DNA of 39,422 nt from DASYVD01 sp050693035 (GTDB lineage Bacteria; Actinomycetota; UBA4738; CALAEC01): assembly GCA_050693035.1 (NCBI GenBank), contig JBOGWB010000062.1:1-39422 (forward strand). The letters are read 5' to 3'. Shown here piece after piece: positions 16,211 to 23,959 of this stretch. The translations under genes were made by a program, and so were the position numbers. The first letter of the stretch is position 1, and each line of letters begins with the position of its first letter. Below the pieces are notes generated by a model. That model saw only the letters and a list, made by a program, of their open reading frames with translations, made no database searches and had not been told where the DNA came from.

Positions 16211-17044
16211 TCAGCCGAGCGGAGCCCTGAGGGCGGACGGATACGGTACGCCGTACCCAGCCAGGACGTCCCGGACCGCCCGCTTCAACGCGGCCAGCGG
16301 GGGGCCCTTCGACAGCGATTCCCGGAGCTCGGCGATCTCGGCCTGTGTCGTCTCTGCCTTGTCCACGTTTCCCTCGATGAATGCGTGCTTCAGCCGGACC
16401 AGGAGGTCCGGGCGCACGTTGGCCAGCGCCGAGACCGATCCGGCGGCTCCGGCTCGGACCGCCTCGAGGACCATGGCGTCCGATCCCATGAGCACGCGGA
16501 GCTGCTGCGCCTTGGCCACGGTCAGGTACTCCAGATGCCGCTCGAAGGACTTCGTGGAGTCTTTCAGCCCGGACAGACCCTCCTCGCCCAGAACCTCGAG
16601 GGTCTCGGCGTCGAGCTGATTCCCGGTCCGATCAGGGATCGTGTAGGCGAACACGGGAACGTCGCGAACCGCCTCGAGGACCGAACGGTAGTGCCGGAGG
16701 ATCTGCTGTTGGGTCAGCGGGTAGTAGTAGGGGACGACGGCCGAGATCGCCGTGGCCCCCGCCTCCACCGCCCGGCGGGCGAGCCGGATCGTCGCGGCGG
16801 TGCCGGGGCGCCCCACGTGGGCGATGACCTCCCGCCCCGCCGCGGCTTCTACGGTGGCCGCCACCACGTCGGTCGCCTCGGCGTCCTCGAGGAGGGCACC
16901 TTCCCCGGTGGTCCCGCAGGGCATGAGAGCGTCCACGCCCTGTTCGAGGAGGAACCGGACGTGTCCGGCGAGGGCCTCGTGGTCCACTCCACCGTCCTCA
17001 CTGAAGGGGGTGAAGAGAGCGACGACGAACTTGAGCTCGGTCAT
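16211..17044 (-). CDS. DapA-superfamily aldolase/lyase, 2-keto-3-deoxy-sugar-acid aldolase-like
   Basis: A 277-residue class I aldolase-fold protein (dihydrodipicolinate synthase/N-acetylneuraminate lyase superfamily). Active-site features are CGTTGEGALL near residue 44, the Tyr in FAYTIPDRTG near 134 and the Schiff-base Lys in SGLKDSTKSF near 160. In a catabolic operon with lactonase and sugar importer it is more likely to cleave or dehydrate a 2-keto-3-deoxy acid than to make lysine. Either an aldolase (pyruvate plus aldehyde) or a dehydratase (as in D-glucarate and L-arabinose routes) is possible within the family. The ATG lies seven bases after TAGGGT. Confidence 0.87.
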   Translation of the reverse strand: MTELKFVVALFTPFSEDGGVDHEALAGHVRFLLEQGVDALMPCGTTGEGALLEDAEATDVVAATVEAAAGREVIAHVGRPGTAATIRLARRAVEAGATAISAVVPYYYPLTQQQILRHYRSVLEAVRDVPVFAYTIPDRTGNQLDAETLEVLGEEGLSGLKDSTKSFERHLEYLTVAKAQQLRVLMGSDAMVLEAVRAGAAGSVSALANVRPDLLVRLKHAFIEGNVDKAETTQAEIAELRESLSKGPPLAALKRAVRDVLAGYGVPYPSALRAPLG

Positions 17045-17051
17045 GCAGCCA

Positions 17052-17057
17052 ACCCTA
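17052..17057 (-). promoter_or_regulatory. Possible internal -10 box (TAGGGT) before the aldolase-like gene
   Basis: TAGGGT on the minus strand lies seven bases before the ATG at 17044, in the 28-base gap after the SMP-30 gene. The spacing matches other apparently leaderless starts in this window, and there is no Shine-Dalgarno for this ATG. No -35 box is evident. Confidence 0.3.
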
Positions 17058-17072
17058 CCGATGCATCGGCGC

Positions 17073-17972
17073 TCACGCCCCCCACTTCCGGTGGAAGGCG
17101 TAGCCCGTCGTCTTGCACGGCAGGCGGTACAAGCCGGTACTGGCCGTGAGGTAGAGCATGCGGCAGTCGTCGCCCCCCCACGCCAGATTGGCGGTCACCT
17201 CCGACATGGGCAGGTGCCCGAGGATCGTCCCCTCCGGGTTGCACAACCACACGCCGCCCGGTCCGGTGGTGAAGATGTTCCCGGCCTCGTCGAACTTCAG
17301 ACCGTCCGGTACGCCCTCTCCCTCGTCGGGGAGCTCCGCGAGGACCTCGCCCCCTGAGAAACGCCACCCCTCGCCCACGACGAACGCCCGGAGATGATTG
17401 CGCTCGGAGTCCACCACGATGAGCCGGCTCTGATCCGGCGTAAGCGCCAGCCCGTTCGGCCCCTCGAAGTCGTCGGCCACGAGCTCCGGCTCCGAGCTGC
17501 CCGGGGCCAGCCGGTACACCCCTCGGAAGGGGAGCTCCTGCTCGCCGGGGCCACCGTAGCCCTCCGTCAAGCCGTAGTGGGGGTCCGTGAAGATGATCGT
17601 GCCGTCGCTGCCGATCACCAGGTCGTTGGGGGCGTTCAGCCGCTTCCCCCGGTACCGGTCCACCAGCGTCACCAGTCCCTCGGCCGTCTCCCTGGTGATC
17701 CGCCGGGTGCGGTGCTCGCAGGACACGAGCGAGCCCTGTGAGTCGTAGGCCAGCCCGTTGGCGTGATCGCTCGGGCTGCGCAGGACCCGTGTTCCCGATG
17801 CCTCGTCCCACCGGTACATGACGTTCCCGGCGAGGTCCACGAACGTGAGGTGGTCCTGTCGGAAGCTCCACACGGGACCCTCCGTGAATTCGAACCCCTC
17901 GGCCACTCGCTCCGGTTCGGCGCCGGGATCGATGAGTTGCTCGGCTTCGGGTTCGAACGCCTTCAGGGTCAT
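17073..17972 (-). CDS. SMP-30/gluconolactonase family sugar lactonase
   Basis: A 299-residue six-bladed beta-propeller lactonase that opens aldonolactones to sugar acids. Divalent-metal ligands occur in family order: Glu in FTEGPVW (about residue 27), Asn in NAPNDLVIGSDG (about 112), Asn in GPNGLALTPD (about 165) and Asp in GVPDGLKFDEAGN (about 220). There is no signal peptide, so it acts in the cytoplasm. The ATG overlaps the FAH-family stop as ATGA. It fits the second step of an oxidative sugar pathway, after a dehydrogenase makes the lactone. The open frame upstream belongs to no real protein. Confidence 0.92.
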   Translation of the reverse strand: MTLKAFEPEAEQLIDPGAEPERVAEGFEFTEGPVWSFRQDHLTFVDLAGNVMYRWDEASGTRVLRSPSDHANGLAYDSQGSLVSCEHRTRRITRETAEGLVTLVDRYRGKRLNAPNDLVIGSDGTIIFTDPHYGLTEGYGGPGEQELPFRGVYRLAPGSSEPELVADDFEGPNGLALTPDQSRLIVVDSERNHLRAFVVGEGWRFSGGEVLAELPDEGEGVPDGLKFDEAGNIFTTGPGGVWLCNPEGTILGHLPMSEVTANLAWGGDDCRMLYLTASTGLYRLPCKTTGYAFHRKWGA

Positions 17973-18826
17973 GGCTCCCTCCAGTCCTCCAGCACCACGT
18001 TCCATCGACGATCGACCGCCCGCTCCACGAGTCGCACCCGGAGGACCCCGATCCCTTCGATCTCGCCCTCGATCACGTCGCCCGCCCCACATGGGCCAGC
18101 GGGCGGGGTCCCTCCGGTCACCAGGTCTCCGGGCTCGAGGGTGGAGAACGTGGAGATGAACGACAGCAGTTCGGGGTGTTGGAGCCTCATCTCCGCCGTC
18201 GTCGACTCCGCCTCCACCTTCCCGTTCCGCCGCCGAACCATCCGGAGGCCCTGAGCCGGGTCGATCTCATCGGGAGTGACCACCCACGGGCCGCACGGGG
18301 CGAACCCGTCCACGTTCTTGGCCCACTGTTGGTGGTCCCGGTTGACCAGCTCGATCTCGTGGAAGACGAGGTCGTCCAGGATGGTGTAGCCGAAGATGGC
18401 GGATCGGGCCTCCGCGGGTGTGGCGCCCGCGAGGCGTCGGCTGACCACGGCGGTGAGCTCCCACTCGTGGAACACGGTCCCGTATCCGGCCGGTACCCCG
18501 ACCTCGCCGTCGTGTCCCGCCAGCGCACTGGGGGCCTTGAGGAAGATGTTCGGGGCCTTCAGCAGGGACAGCCCGAGCATCTTGCGATAGTCCTCGAAGT
18601 TGAGCCCGACGCACCAGATCTTCGACGGATCGGGGATCGGGGGGAGGAACCGCGACGAGTCGAGGTCGATGCGTTGGCCCTCGTGCGCGGCGATCGCTCT
18701 CGCGTCACCGCCACCGGCCAGAAACTCCCTGAAGCTTGGACCGAGGCGTGTCGCGTCCACGATGCGACCGTCTTCCACGCGGCCCCAGACCGTGCGGCCA
18801 ACCGCCTCGACCGTCGCTACTCTCAA
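17969..18826 (-). CDS. Fumarylacetoacetate hydrolase (FAH) family protein
   Basis: A 285-residue member of the FAH superfamily. Metal-site features are the Glu pair in FHEWELTAVVSRR and the Asp in GYTILDDLVFHEIEL; KIWCVGLNFEDYRKM and LVTGGTPPAGPC are further family marks. Members hydrolyse acylpyruvates or, in sugar pathways, 2,4-diketo-3-deoxy acids such as that from L-fucose or L-rhamnose; some decarboxylate or dehydrate. With the neighbouring SDR and lactonase, a 2,4-diketo-3-deoxy acid hydrolase is a good guess. It is the first gene of the operon and starts with TTG nine bases after TAAGTT, without a ribosome site, so its mRNA has almost no leader. Confidence 0.86.
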   Translation of the reverse strand: MRVATVEAVGRTVWGRVEDGRIVDATRLGPSFREFLAGGGDARAIAAHEGQRIDLDSSRFLPPIPDPSKIWCVGLNFEDYRKMLGLSLLKAPNIFLKAPSALAGHDGEVGVPAGYGTVFHEWELTAVVSRRLAGATPAEARSAIFGYTILDDLVFHEIELVNRDHQQWAKNVDGFAPCGPWVVTPDEIDPAQGLRMVRRRNGKVEAESTTAEMRLQHPELLSFISTFSTLEPGDLVTGGTPPAGPCGAGDVIEGEIEGIGVLRVRLVERAVDRRWNVVLEDWREP

Positions 18827-18835
18827 CGCCCAGGC

Positions 18836-18865
18836 AACTTAGCCACGCGTTCGACGGCCCGTCAA
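18836..18865 (-). promoter_or_regulatory. Promoter of the sugar-catabolic operon with a dyad over the -35
   Basis: On the minus strand TTGACG (18865-18860) is separated by 18 bases from TAAGTT (18841-18836), which lies nine bases before the TTG start at 18826. The perfect dyad GACGG-G-CCGTC (18853-18863) overlaps the -35 box, a classic place for a repressor such as the IclR protein encoded in the operon. Assignment of the binder is inference. Confidence 0.6.
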
Positions 18866-18874
18866 ACCGGGAAC

Positions 18875-18904
18875 TTGACTTGCGGAAGGAGCCCGCGGTA
18901 GGCA
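18875..18904 (+). promoter_or_regulatory. Possible promoter of the divergent SDR gene
   Basis: TTGACT (18875-18880) is a good -35. Eighteen bases on, TAGGCA (18899-18904) is a weak -10. The ATG at 18934 follows, with CCAGGAG as ribosome site. The dyad at 18853-18863 lies just upstream and could control both directions. Confidence 0.35.
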
Positions 18905-18933
18905 TCGCCCTGGCAGAGAGCCAGGAGTCGCCG

Positions 18934-19725
18934 ATGGATCTCGGACTGAAGGGACGCCCCGCGCTGGTGGCCGCCGCCAGCAAGGGGCTGGGGAGAGCGT
19001 GCGCCTTGGCCCTGGCGCGAGAGGGCGCGCCGGTGGGCATCTGCGGGAGGGACGAGGGCAACCTCAAAGCAACGCGGGACGAGATCGCCGAGGAGACCGG
19101 GGCCACCGTGGTCGCCATCCCTGCGGACGTCTCCCAGGAAGAGGACGCGGTGCGCTTCATCCGCGAGGGCGCGGAGGCCTTGGGCGGCTGCCAGGTCCTC
19201 GTGGCGAATTCCGGAGGGCCGCCCACGGGGACGTTCGCCGACCTCACCGACGAGGACTTCCGCGCCGCTCTCGAGCTCAACTACTTCTCCACGATCCGCA
19301 TGGCCCGGGAGGCCCTCCCGTTCATGAGGGAAGCGGGGTACGGGCGCCTGATCGTGATCGGGTCCCTGGCGATCAAGCAGCCTGTCGCCAACCTCCTCCT
19401 GTCGAACTCGATCCGGGCGGGCATCGCCGGATGGGCCAAGACCCTGGCCGACGAGGTGGGGCCGGAGGGGATCACCGTCAACGTGGTGCTGCCGGGGATG
19501 CTCCTGTCGGACCGGGTGCGGTTCCTGCTCCAGCAGCGAGCCGACGAAGCCGGGCGGACCTTCGAGGACCAGGTGGACCAGGAGTCTCGGTCGATGCCGC
19601 TGCGGAGGCTCGGCGACCCGCAGGAGCTGGGCGACGTGGTCGCGTTCCTCGCCTCGGAGCGGGCCTCCTATCTGTCCGGCGGCTTCATCCAGGTCGACGG
19701 CGGCCTGTACCGCGGCCTGCTGTAG
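18934..19725 (+). CDS. Short-chain dehydrogenase/reductase with atypical active site
   Basis: A 263-residue SDR-fold protein, FabG-like in length and layout. The nucleotide loop reads AAASKGLGRA (residues 13-22), then CGRDEGNL, and ANSGGPPTG replaces the usual NNAG. Catalytic Asn116 and Ser144 positions are present, but the Tyr-x-x-x-Lys pair reads Ser157-N-S-I-Arg161. Other SDRs with an LSN...R pattern exist in bacteria, so this may be a distinct working subgroup. The ATG at 18934 is chosen for its site CCAGGAG; the frame is open further upstream. Divergent from the sugar operon, it may oxidise a 2-keto-3-deoxy acid or the sugar itself. It converges on the sulfatase gene with five bases between. 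Confidence 0.85.
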   Translation: MDLGLKGRPALVAAASKGLGRACALALAREGAPVGICGRDEGNLKATRDEIAEETGATVVAIPADVSQEEDAVRFIREGAEALGGCQVLVANSGGPPTGTFADLTDEDFRAALELNYFSTIRMAREALPFMREAGYGRLIVIGSLAIKQPVANLLLSNSIRAGIAGWAKTLADEVGPEGITVNVVLPGMLLSDRVRFLLQQRADEAGRTFEDQVDQESRSMPLRRLGDPQELGDVVAFLASERASYLSGGFIQVDGGLYRGLL

Positions 19726-19730
19726 GCGGA

Positions 19731-21116
19731 CTAGGGGCACGCCGCCGGACCCTCCACTCCCGCGCACAGCCGGTCCCTGGCCAGGTCCGCGGACAGCGAG
19801 GCCAACAGGTCGGCGGGCGGGTCGTTGGCCGGAACCCCGTCGCCCAGCAGGTTGGTGAGCTGCCAGGGGTCGGCTTCCAGGTCGTAGTACTCACGGAAGG
19901 TCAGGTTGCCGTCCACGTTGTACCACTCGGTGTACTGGTAGGAACGGGTGCGGAGCGATGCCCAGGGGATAACCCAGCTCTCCGTGAGCACGCGGTCGCG
20001 GTCCCAGGGTTCGAGAAGCGACCGCCCGTCCACCTGCCCGGGGACGGTGGGGAGCCCCGCGGCGTGGAGGATGGTCGGAGCGATGTCGACCGTGGTCGCG
20101 AGCCGATCGTCGACGGCGCCTGCCGGGAACGTGCCCGGCCACCGGACGAGCAGAGGGATCTCGATCGAGGCCGAGTAGGGAAGGCTCTTGCCGGTCGTGC
20201 CGTGATCTCCCCACATCAACCCGTTGTCGGACAGGAAGAAGGCCAGTGTCCCGTCCTCCTCGCCCAGCCTCCGCAGCTCAGCGGCCAGGGTGCTCACCAG
20301 GTCGTCGACGGACATCAGGGTGCGGAGCTGTCGGGCCCGCCTCCGCTGGACGGAATCGGGCGACGCCTCGGCTTCCTGGACGATCGAGGGCTTGTCGGAC
20401 CGATCGACCTCCCGAACCGATGGGTTCCCCTCCCATTCAGCGACCGGAGCGTCCGTGTAGGCGGGCTCCGCACGGGCGGGAACATGGGGGGCGAACGGCG
20501 TCACGAACATCAGCCAGGGCCGGCTGTCGCGCTGTTCGCTCTTTCTGAGGAACCTGACCGCGCGACGGGCGATGAAGCGGGTCGAGTACCCTTCGGTCCG
20601 CCGCAGGGTTCCGTTGATGTTGAATGGCTTCCCAAAATAGCCGCCCTTGAAGGTTGCCCAGTCGTTGAAGAGGGGCGGACTCACCTTCACGTTCCACAGG
20701 TTGAGGAACTTTCCGAAGATGCCCGTCCGATAGCCCACGGCCTGCAGGTATGCCTGGAGCGTTTCGGCGTGGTTCAGATTCCCCGCCTGGGCGTTGTCCG
20801 TGACCCCGTGGTTGTGAGCGTAGCGGCCCGAGAACAACGTCGCCCGGGAGGGGCAGCAGAGGGGAGTGGTGGCGTACGTGTTCGGGAACCGCGTGCCTCC
20901 CTCCCCGAACCACCGCTGCGTGGCCGGCATCACGTCCAGCGTCCCGTCCGCTCGCTGGTCGTCCGTCATGATCACCAGCACGTTGGGAAGGGTTCCACCC
21001 CCGTTCCCTTCGCCCGGATCGGCTTGGAGCGGTCCGGGAGTCGCGGCGAGGGCGGTGAGGCTTGCGATGGCCAGCCCGAAAATGGCGCGCCGAAGCGAGC
21101 CGGCGAAACGGTTCAC
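19731..21116 (-). CDS. Secreted sulfatase
   Basis: A 461-residue type I sulfatase. The CxPSR maturation motif is present as LCCPSRATLFSGR; Cys87 would be oxidised to formylglycine. Metal-binding features are IMTDDQRADG near residue 52 and FFLSDNGLMWGDHG, with the active-site Lys in TTGKSLPYS. The N-terminus (RRAIFGLAIASLTALAA) is a Sec signal, so it acts outside the cell on sulfated sugars or similar esters. The start is a GTG at 21116 with GGAGGGGG nine bases upstream; the frame stays open to 21380. No formylglycine-generating enzyme or sulfated-glycan hydrolase is in the window. It is divergent from the subtilisin-like protease gene. Confidence 0.92.
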   Translation of the reverse strand: MNRFAGSLRRAIFGLAIASLTALAATPGPLQADPGEGNGGGTLPNVLVIMTDDQRADGTLDVMPATQRWFGEGGTRFPNTYATTPLCCPSRATLFSGRYAHNHGVTDNAQAGNLNHAETLQAYLQAVGYRTGIFGKFLNLWNVKVSPPLFNDWATFKGGYFGKPFNINGTLRRTEGYSTRFIARRAVRFLRKSEQRDSRPWLMFVTPFAPHVPARAEPAYTDAPVAEWEGNPSVREVDRSDKPSIVQEAEASPDSVQRRRARQLRTLMSVDDLVSTLAAELRRLGEEDGTLAFFLSDNGLMWGDHGTTGKSLPYSASIEIPLLVRWPGTFPAGAVDDRLATTVDIAPTILHAAGLPTVPGQVDGRSLLEPWDRDRVLTESWVIPWASLRTRSYQYTEWYNVDGNLTFREYYDLEADPWQLTNLLGDGVPANDPPADLLASLSADLARDRLCAGVEGPAACP

Positions 21117-21152
21117 TTCCGGGCACCCCCTCCCTGACGGACCGGCACGGCA

Positions 21153-21181
21153 GGATGACCCTCGGGGTTGCCCGTCGTCAA
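21153..21181 (-). promoter_or_regulatory. Possible promoter of the sulfatase gene
   Basis: On the minus strand TTGACG (21181-21176) is followed 17 bases later by TCATCC (21158-21153), a weak -10. The sulfatase GTG lies 37 bases downstream. The -35 is convincing; the -10 is not. Confidence 0.35.
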
Positions 21182-21252
21182 TGGTCAGAGTGGCGGGGAT
21201 GCTTCCCGGCACCCTCCGATCCCGGCCATGGCGGAGTCCCCCGAAAGGACTA

Positions 21253-21281
21253 TTGATTCGCGGCCCCAGAATCCCTACGCT
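21253..21281 (+). promoter_or_regulatory. Promoter of the subtilisin-like protease gene
   Basis: TTGATT (21253-21258), a spacer of exactly 17 bases, then TACGCT (21276-21281) form a good sigma-70-type promoter. Transcription would begin near 21288, followed by GAGGAGG (21301-21307) and the TTG start at 21314. Confidence 0.6.
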
Positions 21282-21313
21282 CGCCGGGTTTGTCCCCTTC
21301 GAGGAGGTCTCCG

Positions 21314-23311
21314 TTGCGTCGTTCGCTGATCCCGGCCGCTCTGTCGGCCGTGCTGGTTGCTTCGTTCTTCGCTCCGCCATCCGGCGCCGTCGAGCGGGCC
21401 AGCACTGCGCCTCAGGCGGCCCGAGGGCCGCAGAAGGTGGACCCCCGGCAGGTGCGCGGCGCCTTCGTCCCCGGCGAGATCCTGGTGAAGTTCCGTCCGC
21501 AGGTCTCCCGGGGGACCCAGAGAGCCGTTCACGCCCGGTTCGGGGCCCGGGTCCTCAAGCGGTTCGGTGGCGGCCTGGGCGTCCAGCACGTCCGGCTGGC
21601 CCCGGGGATGACCGTGAGCCAGGCCGTCCGGGAGTACGCCGCGAACCCTCTGGTGGAGTACGCGGAGCCGAACGCCTACCGCTTCCCGAGCCTCGACGCG
21701 AACGACCTGGACTACTCGGAGCTGTGGGGACTCAACAACACCGGCCAGTCGCACTTCATTGCCGACCCGCAAACTGAAACGCACGAGGGGACCGCCGACG
21801 CGGACATGGACGTCGAGGAAGCCTGGGAAACGGAGGTGGGCGATCCGAGCACAGTCATCGCCGTCCTCGACAGCGGGGTGGATGTGTTCCACCCGGACCT
21901 GGCCGGGAACATCTGGCAGAATCCAGGCGAAGCCGAGGGTCCTCCGGGCGACGGTGACGGCAACGGCTACGAGAACGACGTCCACGGGTGGGACTTCGCC
22001 GAGGACGACAACACGCTCCTGGAGCCCAACGTCGCTGTCGCGGGCTTCGATCACGGTACGCACGTGGCCGGGACGATCGCGGCGGTCAGGAACAACACCC
22101 TCGGTGTCGCAGGGGTGTGCGGGGGCGACGCTGGGGCAGCGCCGGATCTACCCGGCTGCTCGATCATGGTCCTTAAGTTCATGAAGCCGTTTGACATCGA
22201 TGACGATGGCAGCCCCGACTCGATGGCCGGTGCGACGAGCGACTTGGTCGAGGCGATTGAATACGCTCGAAACGAGGGCGCCCATATCATCAATGGCAGC
22301 TTCGGCGGCCCCTTCTGGTCGAACGCCGAGCGGGAGGCCTTCCGACTGGCGGGAGTGAGCGACAACATCCTCTCCGTGCTCGCCGCAGGCAACGAGAGCC
22401 TGGACAACGACATGCTGCTGGGATACCCGTTCGGCCCCGAGGGAGCCCCGGTCTTCTCACCCAGCTACCCCGCCAGCTACAATTTGTCGTACATCCTCTC
22501 CGTAGCTGCCAGCAACGACGAGGACCGACACGGGTACTTCACCGGGTGCGCCTCGCCCGCGCAGCTAAACAACAAGAGCTGGTGCGCGTTCAGCAGCTTC
22601 GGCCGGTACTCCGTGGACGTTTCCGCGCCAGGCGTCGACATTCGCAGCACAGTTCCGGGAGGGGGCTACGAGACTTGGAATGGGACGTCGATGGCCGCGC
22701 CCCACGTGGCCGGGGTGGCCGGCCTGGTGAAGTCGAACAACTCGGCGCTGACGGCCCTCCAGATCAAGAACATGATCCTGAACTCGGCGGCGAAGACCGA
22801 CGAATTGGGGCAGCCGCTCCCGCTGAACACGGGGATTCATACGCAGCTGTATCCGTTCCCCGGGCCGCCGAAGGCGAAGGCGGGAAGGTTCACCCGCACC
22901 GCAGGACGGGTGGATGCCGAGGCCGCCCTCACTGGTGACGCTGTGAATAATGCCAGCAAGGGCCACGACGGCGACATCCCGGGTGCCAAGGGAATGAAGG
23001 CAACGGCGAAGGGCTCAGTCGCCTGGCCTGGCGATGTGAACGACTTCAAGAAGAAGAAGCTCTTCAAAGGCAAGAAGTACCGGTTCGATCTCATCGTGCC
23101 GAAGGGCAAGGACTACGACCTGTACCTGTACAGGTTCGGCGCCAAGGAGATCTGGCAGCTGCCGAAGATCCTGAGAGCTTCGTTCAAGGGCCCAGGGGCC
23201 GACGAGTCCTTCAAGTTCAAGGCCGGCGCGACCAGGGTGTTCTTCATCCACGTGTCGTCGTGGTTCACCAACGGGAAGTACACGTTGAAGGTGACCTGTC
23301 TGAACTGCTGA
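21314..23311 (+). CDS. Secreted subtilisin-like serine protease (S8 family)
   Basis: A 665-residue exported protease. A signal peptide (RRSLIPAALSAVLVASFF) is followed by an inhibitor-like propeptide of about residues 50-125 (GEILVKFRPQ through LVEYAEPNAY). The catalytic triad is Asp186 (IAVLDSGVDVFHPDL), His247 (DHGTHVAGTIA) and Ser459 (NGTSMAAPHVAG). The last 110 residues resemble a bacterial pre-peptidase C-terminal (PPC) beta-domain (WPGDVNDFKKKKLF, YDLYLYRFG). The TTG at 21314 is preferred over the TTG at 21290 because GAGGAGG sits six bases upstream of it. Its own promoter suggests a monocistronic gene; a G+C-rich hairpin follows the stop. Confidence 0.93.
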   Translation: MRRSLIPAALSAVLVASFFAPPSGAVERASTAPQAARGPQKVDPRQVRGAFVPGEILVKFRPQVSRGTQRAVHARFGARVLKRFGGGLGVQHVRLAPGMTVSQAVREYAANPLVEYAEPNAYRFPSLDANDLDYSELWGLNNTGQSHFIADPQTETHEGTADADMDVEEAWETEVGDPSTVIAVLDSGVDVFHPDLAGNIWQNPGEAEGPPGDGDGNGYENDVHGWDFAEDDNTLLEPNVAVAGFDHGTHVAGTIAAVRNNTLGVAGVCGGDAGAAPDLPGCSIMVLKFMKPFDIDDDGSPDSMAGATSDLVEAIEYARNEGAHIINGSFGGPFWSNAEREAFRLAGVSDNILSVLAAGNESLDNDMLLGYPFGPEGAPVFSPSYPASYNLSYILSVAASNDEDRHGYFTGCASPAQLNNKSWCAFSSFGRYSVDVSAPGVDIRSTVPGGGYETWNGTSMAAPHVAGVAGLVKSNNSALTALQIKNMILNSAAKTDELGQPLPLNTGIHTQLYPFPGPPKAKAGRFTRTAGRVDAEAALTGDAVNNASKGHDGDIPGAKGMKATAKGSVAWPGDVNDFKKKKLFKGKKYRFDLIVPKGKDYDLYLYRFGAKEIWQLPKILRASFKGPGADESFKFKAGATRVFFIHVSSWFTNGKYTLKVTCLNC

Positions 23312-23336
23312 CGGGCCAGGGTTCATAGGCGCAATC

Positions 23337-23364
23337 GAGGGGGCCGTCCCGCGGCCGTCCCCTC
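23337..23364 (+). terminator. G+C-rich imperfect hairpin after the protease gene
   Basis: Outer arms GAGGG/CCCTC and inner arms GGCCG/CGGCC can pair around a short loop, with a three-base bulge on the 3' side. It lies 25 bases past the protease stop and ahead of the Nudix gene promoter. There is no T-run, so it may be only a weak terminator. Confidence 0.4.
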
Positions 23365-23386
23365 CGGCTTTCCGAGGGTTCCTCGA

Positions 23387-23392
23387 TACGAT
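23387..23392 (+). promoter_or_regulatory. -10 box (TACGAT) of the Nudix operon
   Basis: TACGAT ends six bases before the GTG at 23399, and there is no ribosome site. This predicts a leaderless mRNA for the Nudix, CoA-binding, DUF4177 and PQQ-enzyme operon. Confidence 0.5.
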
Positions 23393-23398
23393 GGCTCC

Positions 23399-23959
23399 GT
23401 GGGCGACCTCGTCGAGATGCTCCGCCGGGCCCTGCCTCCCTCGCGTCCCGACCCGCCGATGCCGGAGGGAACTCCCGCGGGCGTCCTGGTCCCGCTGGTG
23501 GAAGGTCCGTCGCCGTCGCTCCTCTTCACCCTCAGAACCGATCTCGTCCTCCACCACAAGGGGGAGATCTCCTTCCCCGGGGGGGTGCGCCATGATGACG
23601 ACCCCGACCTGGTGACCACGGCGCTGCGGGAGACCGAGGAGGAGCTCGGGATCCCGCCCTCCGCCGTGGAGGTCCTGGGCACCCTCCCACCCGTCCACAC
23701 CATGGTGAGCGGCTACGTGATCGTTCCGTTCGTCGGCTGGTTGGGCGTGCTTCCACCTCTCGATCCCAGCCCCATCGAGGTGGCGGAGGTGCTCCGGCTC
23801 GACCTGGCCCGTCTGGCCAAGGTGGAGCGGGAGGTCCTCTCGGAGATGGGGCGCTCCTGGCACGCCTACGAGCTCGACGGCAGCCTGGTGTGGGGGGCGA
23901 CCGGCCGCATCCTCCACGACTTCCTCGGAGTCCTTCGGGGCGAGGGTTGGGCGCCGTGA
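23399..23959 (+). CDS. Nudix hydrolase, coenzyme A pyrophosphatase-like (NudL/Pcd1 type)
   Basis: A 186-residue Nudix protein. The CoA-ase signature that precedes the Nudix box is clear (LHHKGEISFPGGV), followed by the box ending ALRETEEELGI with its metal-binding Glu residues. Family members cut CoA or oxidised CoA into phosphopantetheine and 3',5'-ADP, thereby trimming damaged CoA. The start is a GTG six bases after a -10-like TACGAT and lacks a ribosome site. The stop overlaps the start of a CoA-binding protein gene as GTGA, so the two are translationally coupled; the pairing supports a CoA-related role. Confidence 0.9.
   Translation: MGDLVEMLRRALPPSRPDPPMPEGTPAGVLVPLVEGPSPSLLFTLRTDLVLHHKGEISFPGGVRHDDDPDLVTTALRETEEELGIPPSAVEVLGTLPPVHTMVSGYVIVPFVGWLGVLPPLDPSPIEVAEVLRLDLARLAKVEREVLSEMGRSWHAYELDGSLVWGATGRILHDFLGVLRGEGWAP

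Noticed and set aside
18999..21137. 712-residue plus-strand frame spanning the SDR and sulfatase genes
   Set aside because: It runs across two real genes in other frames, is Arg/Gly-rich and has no motif.
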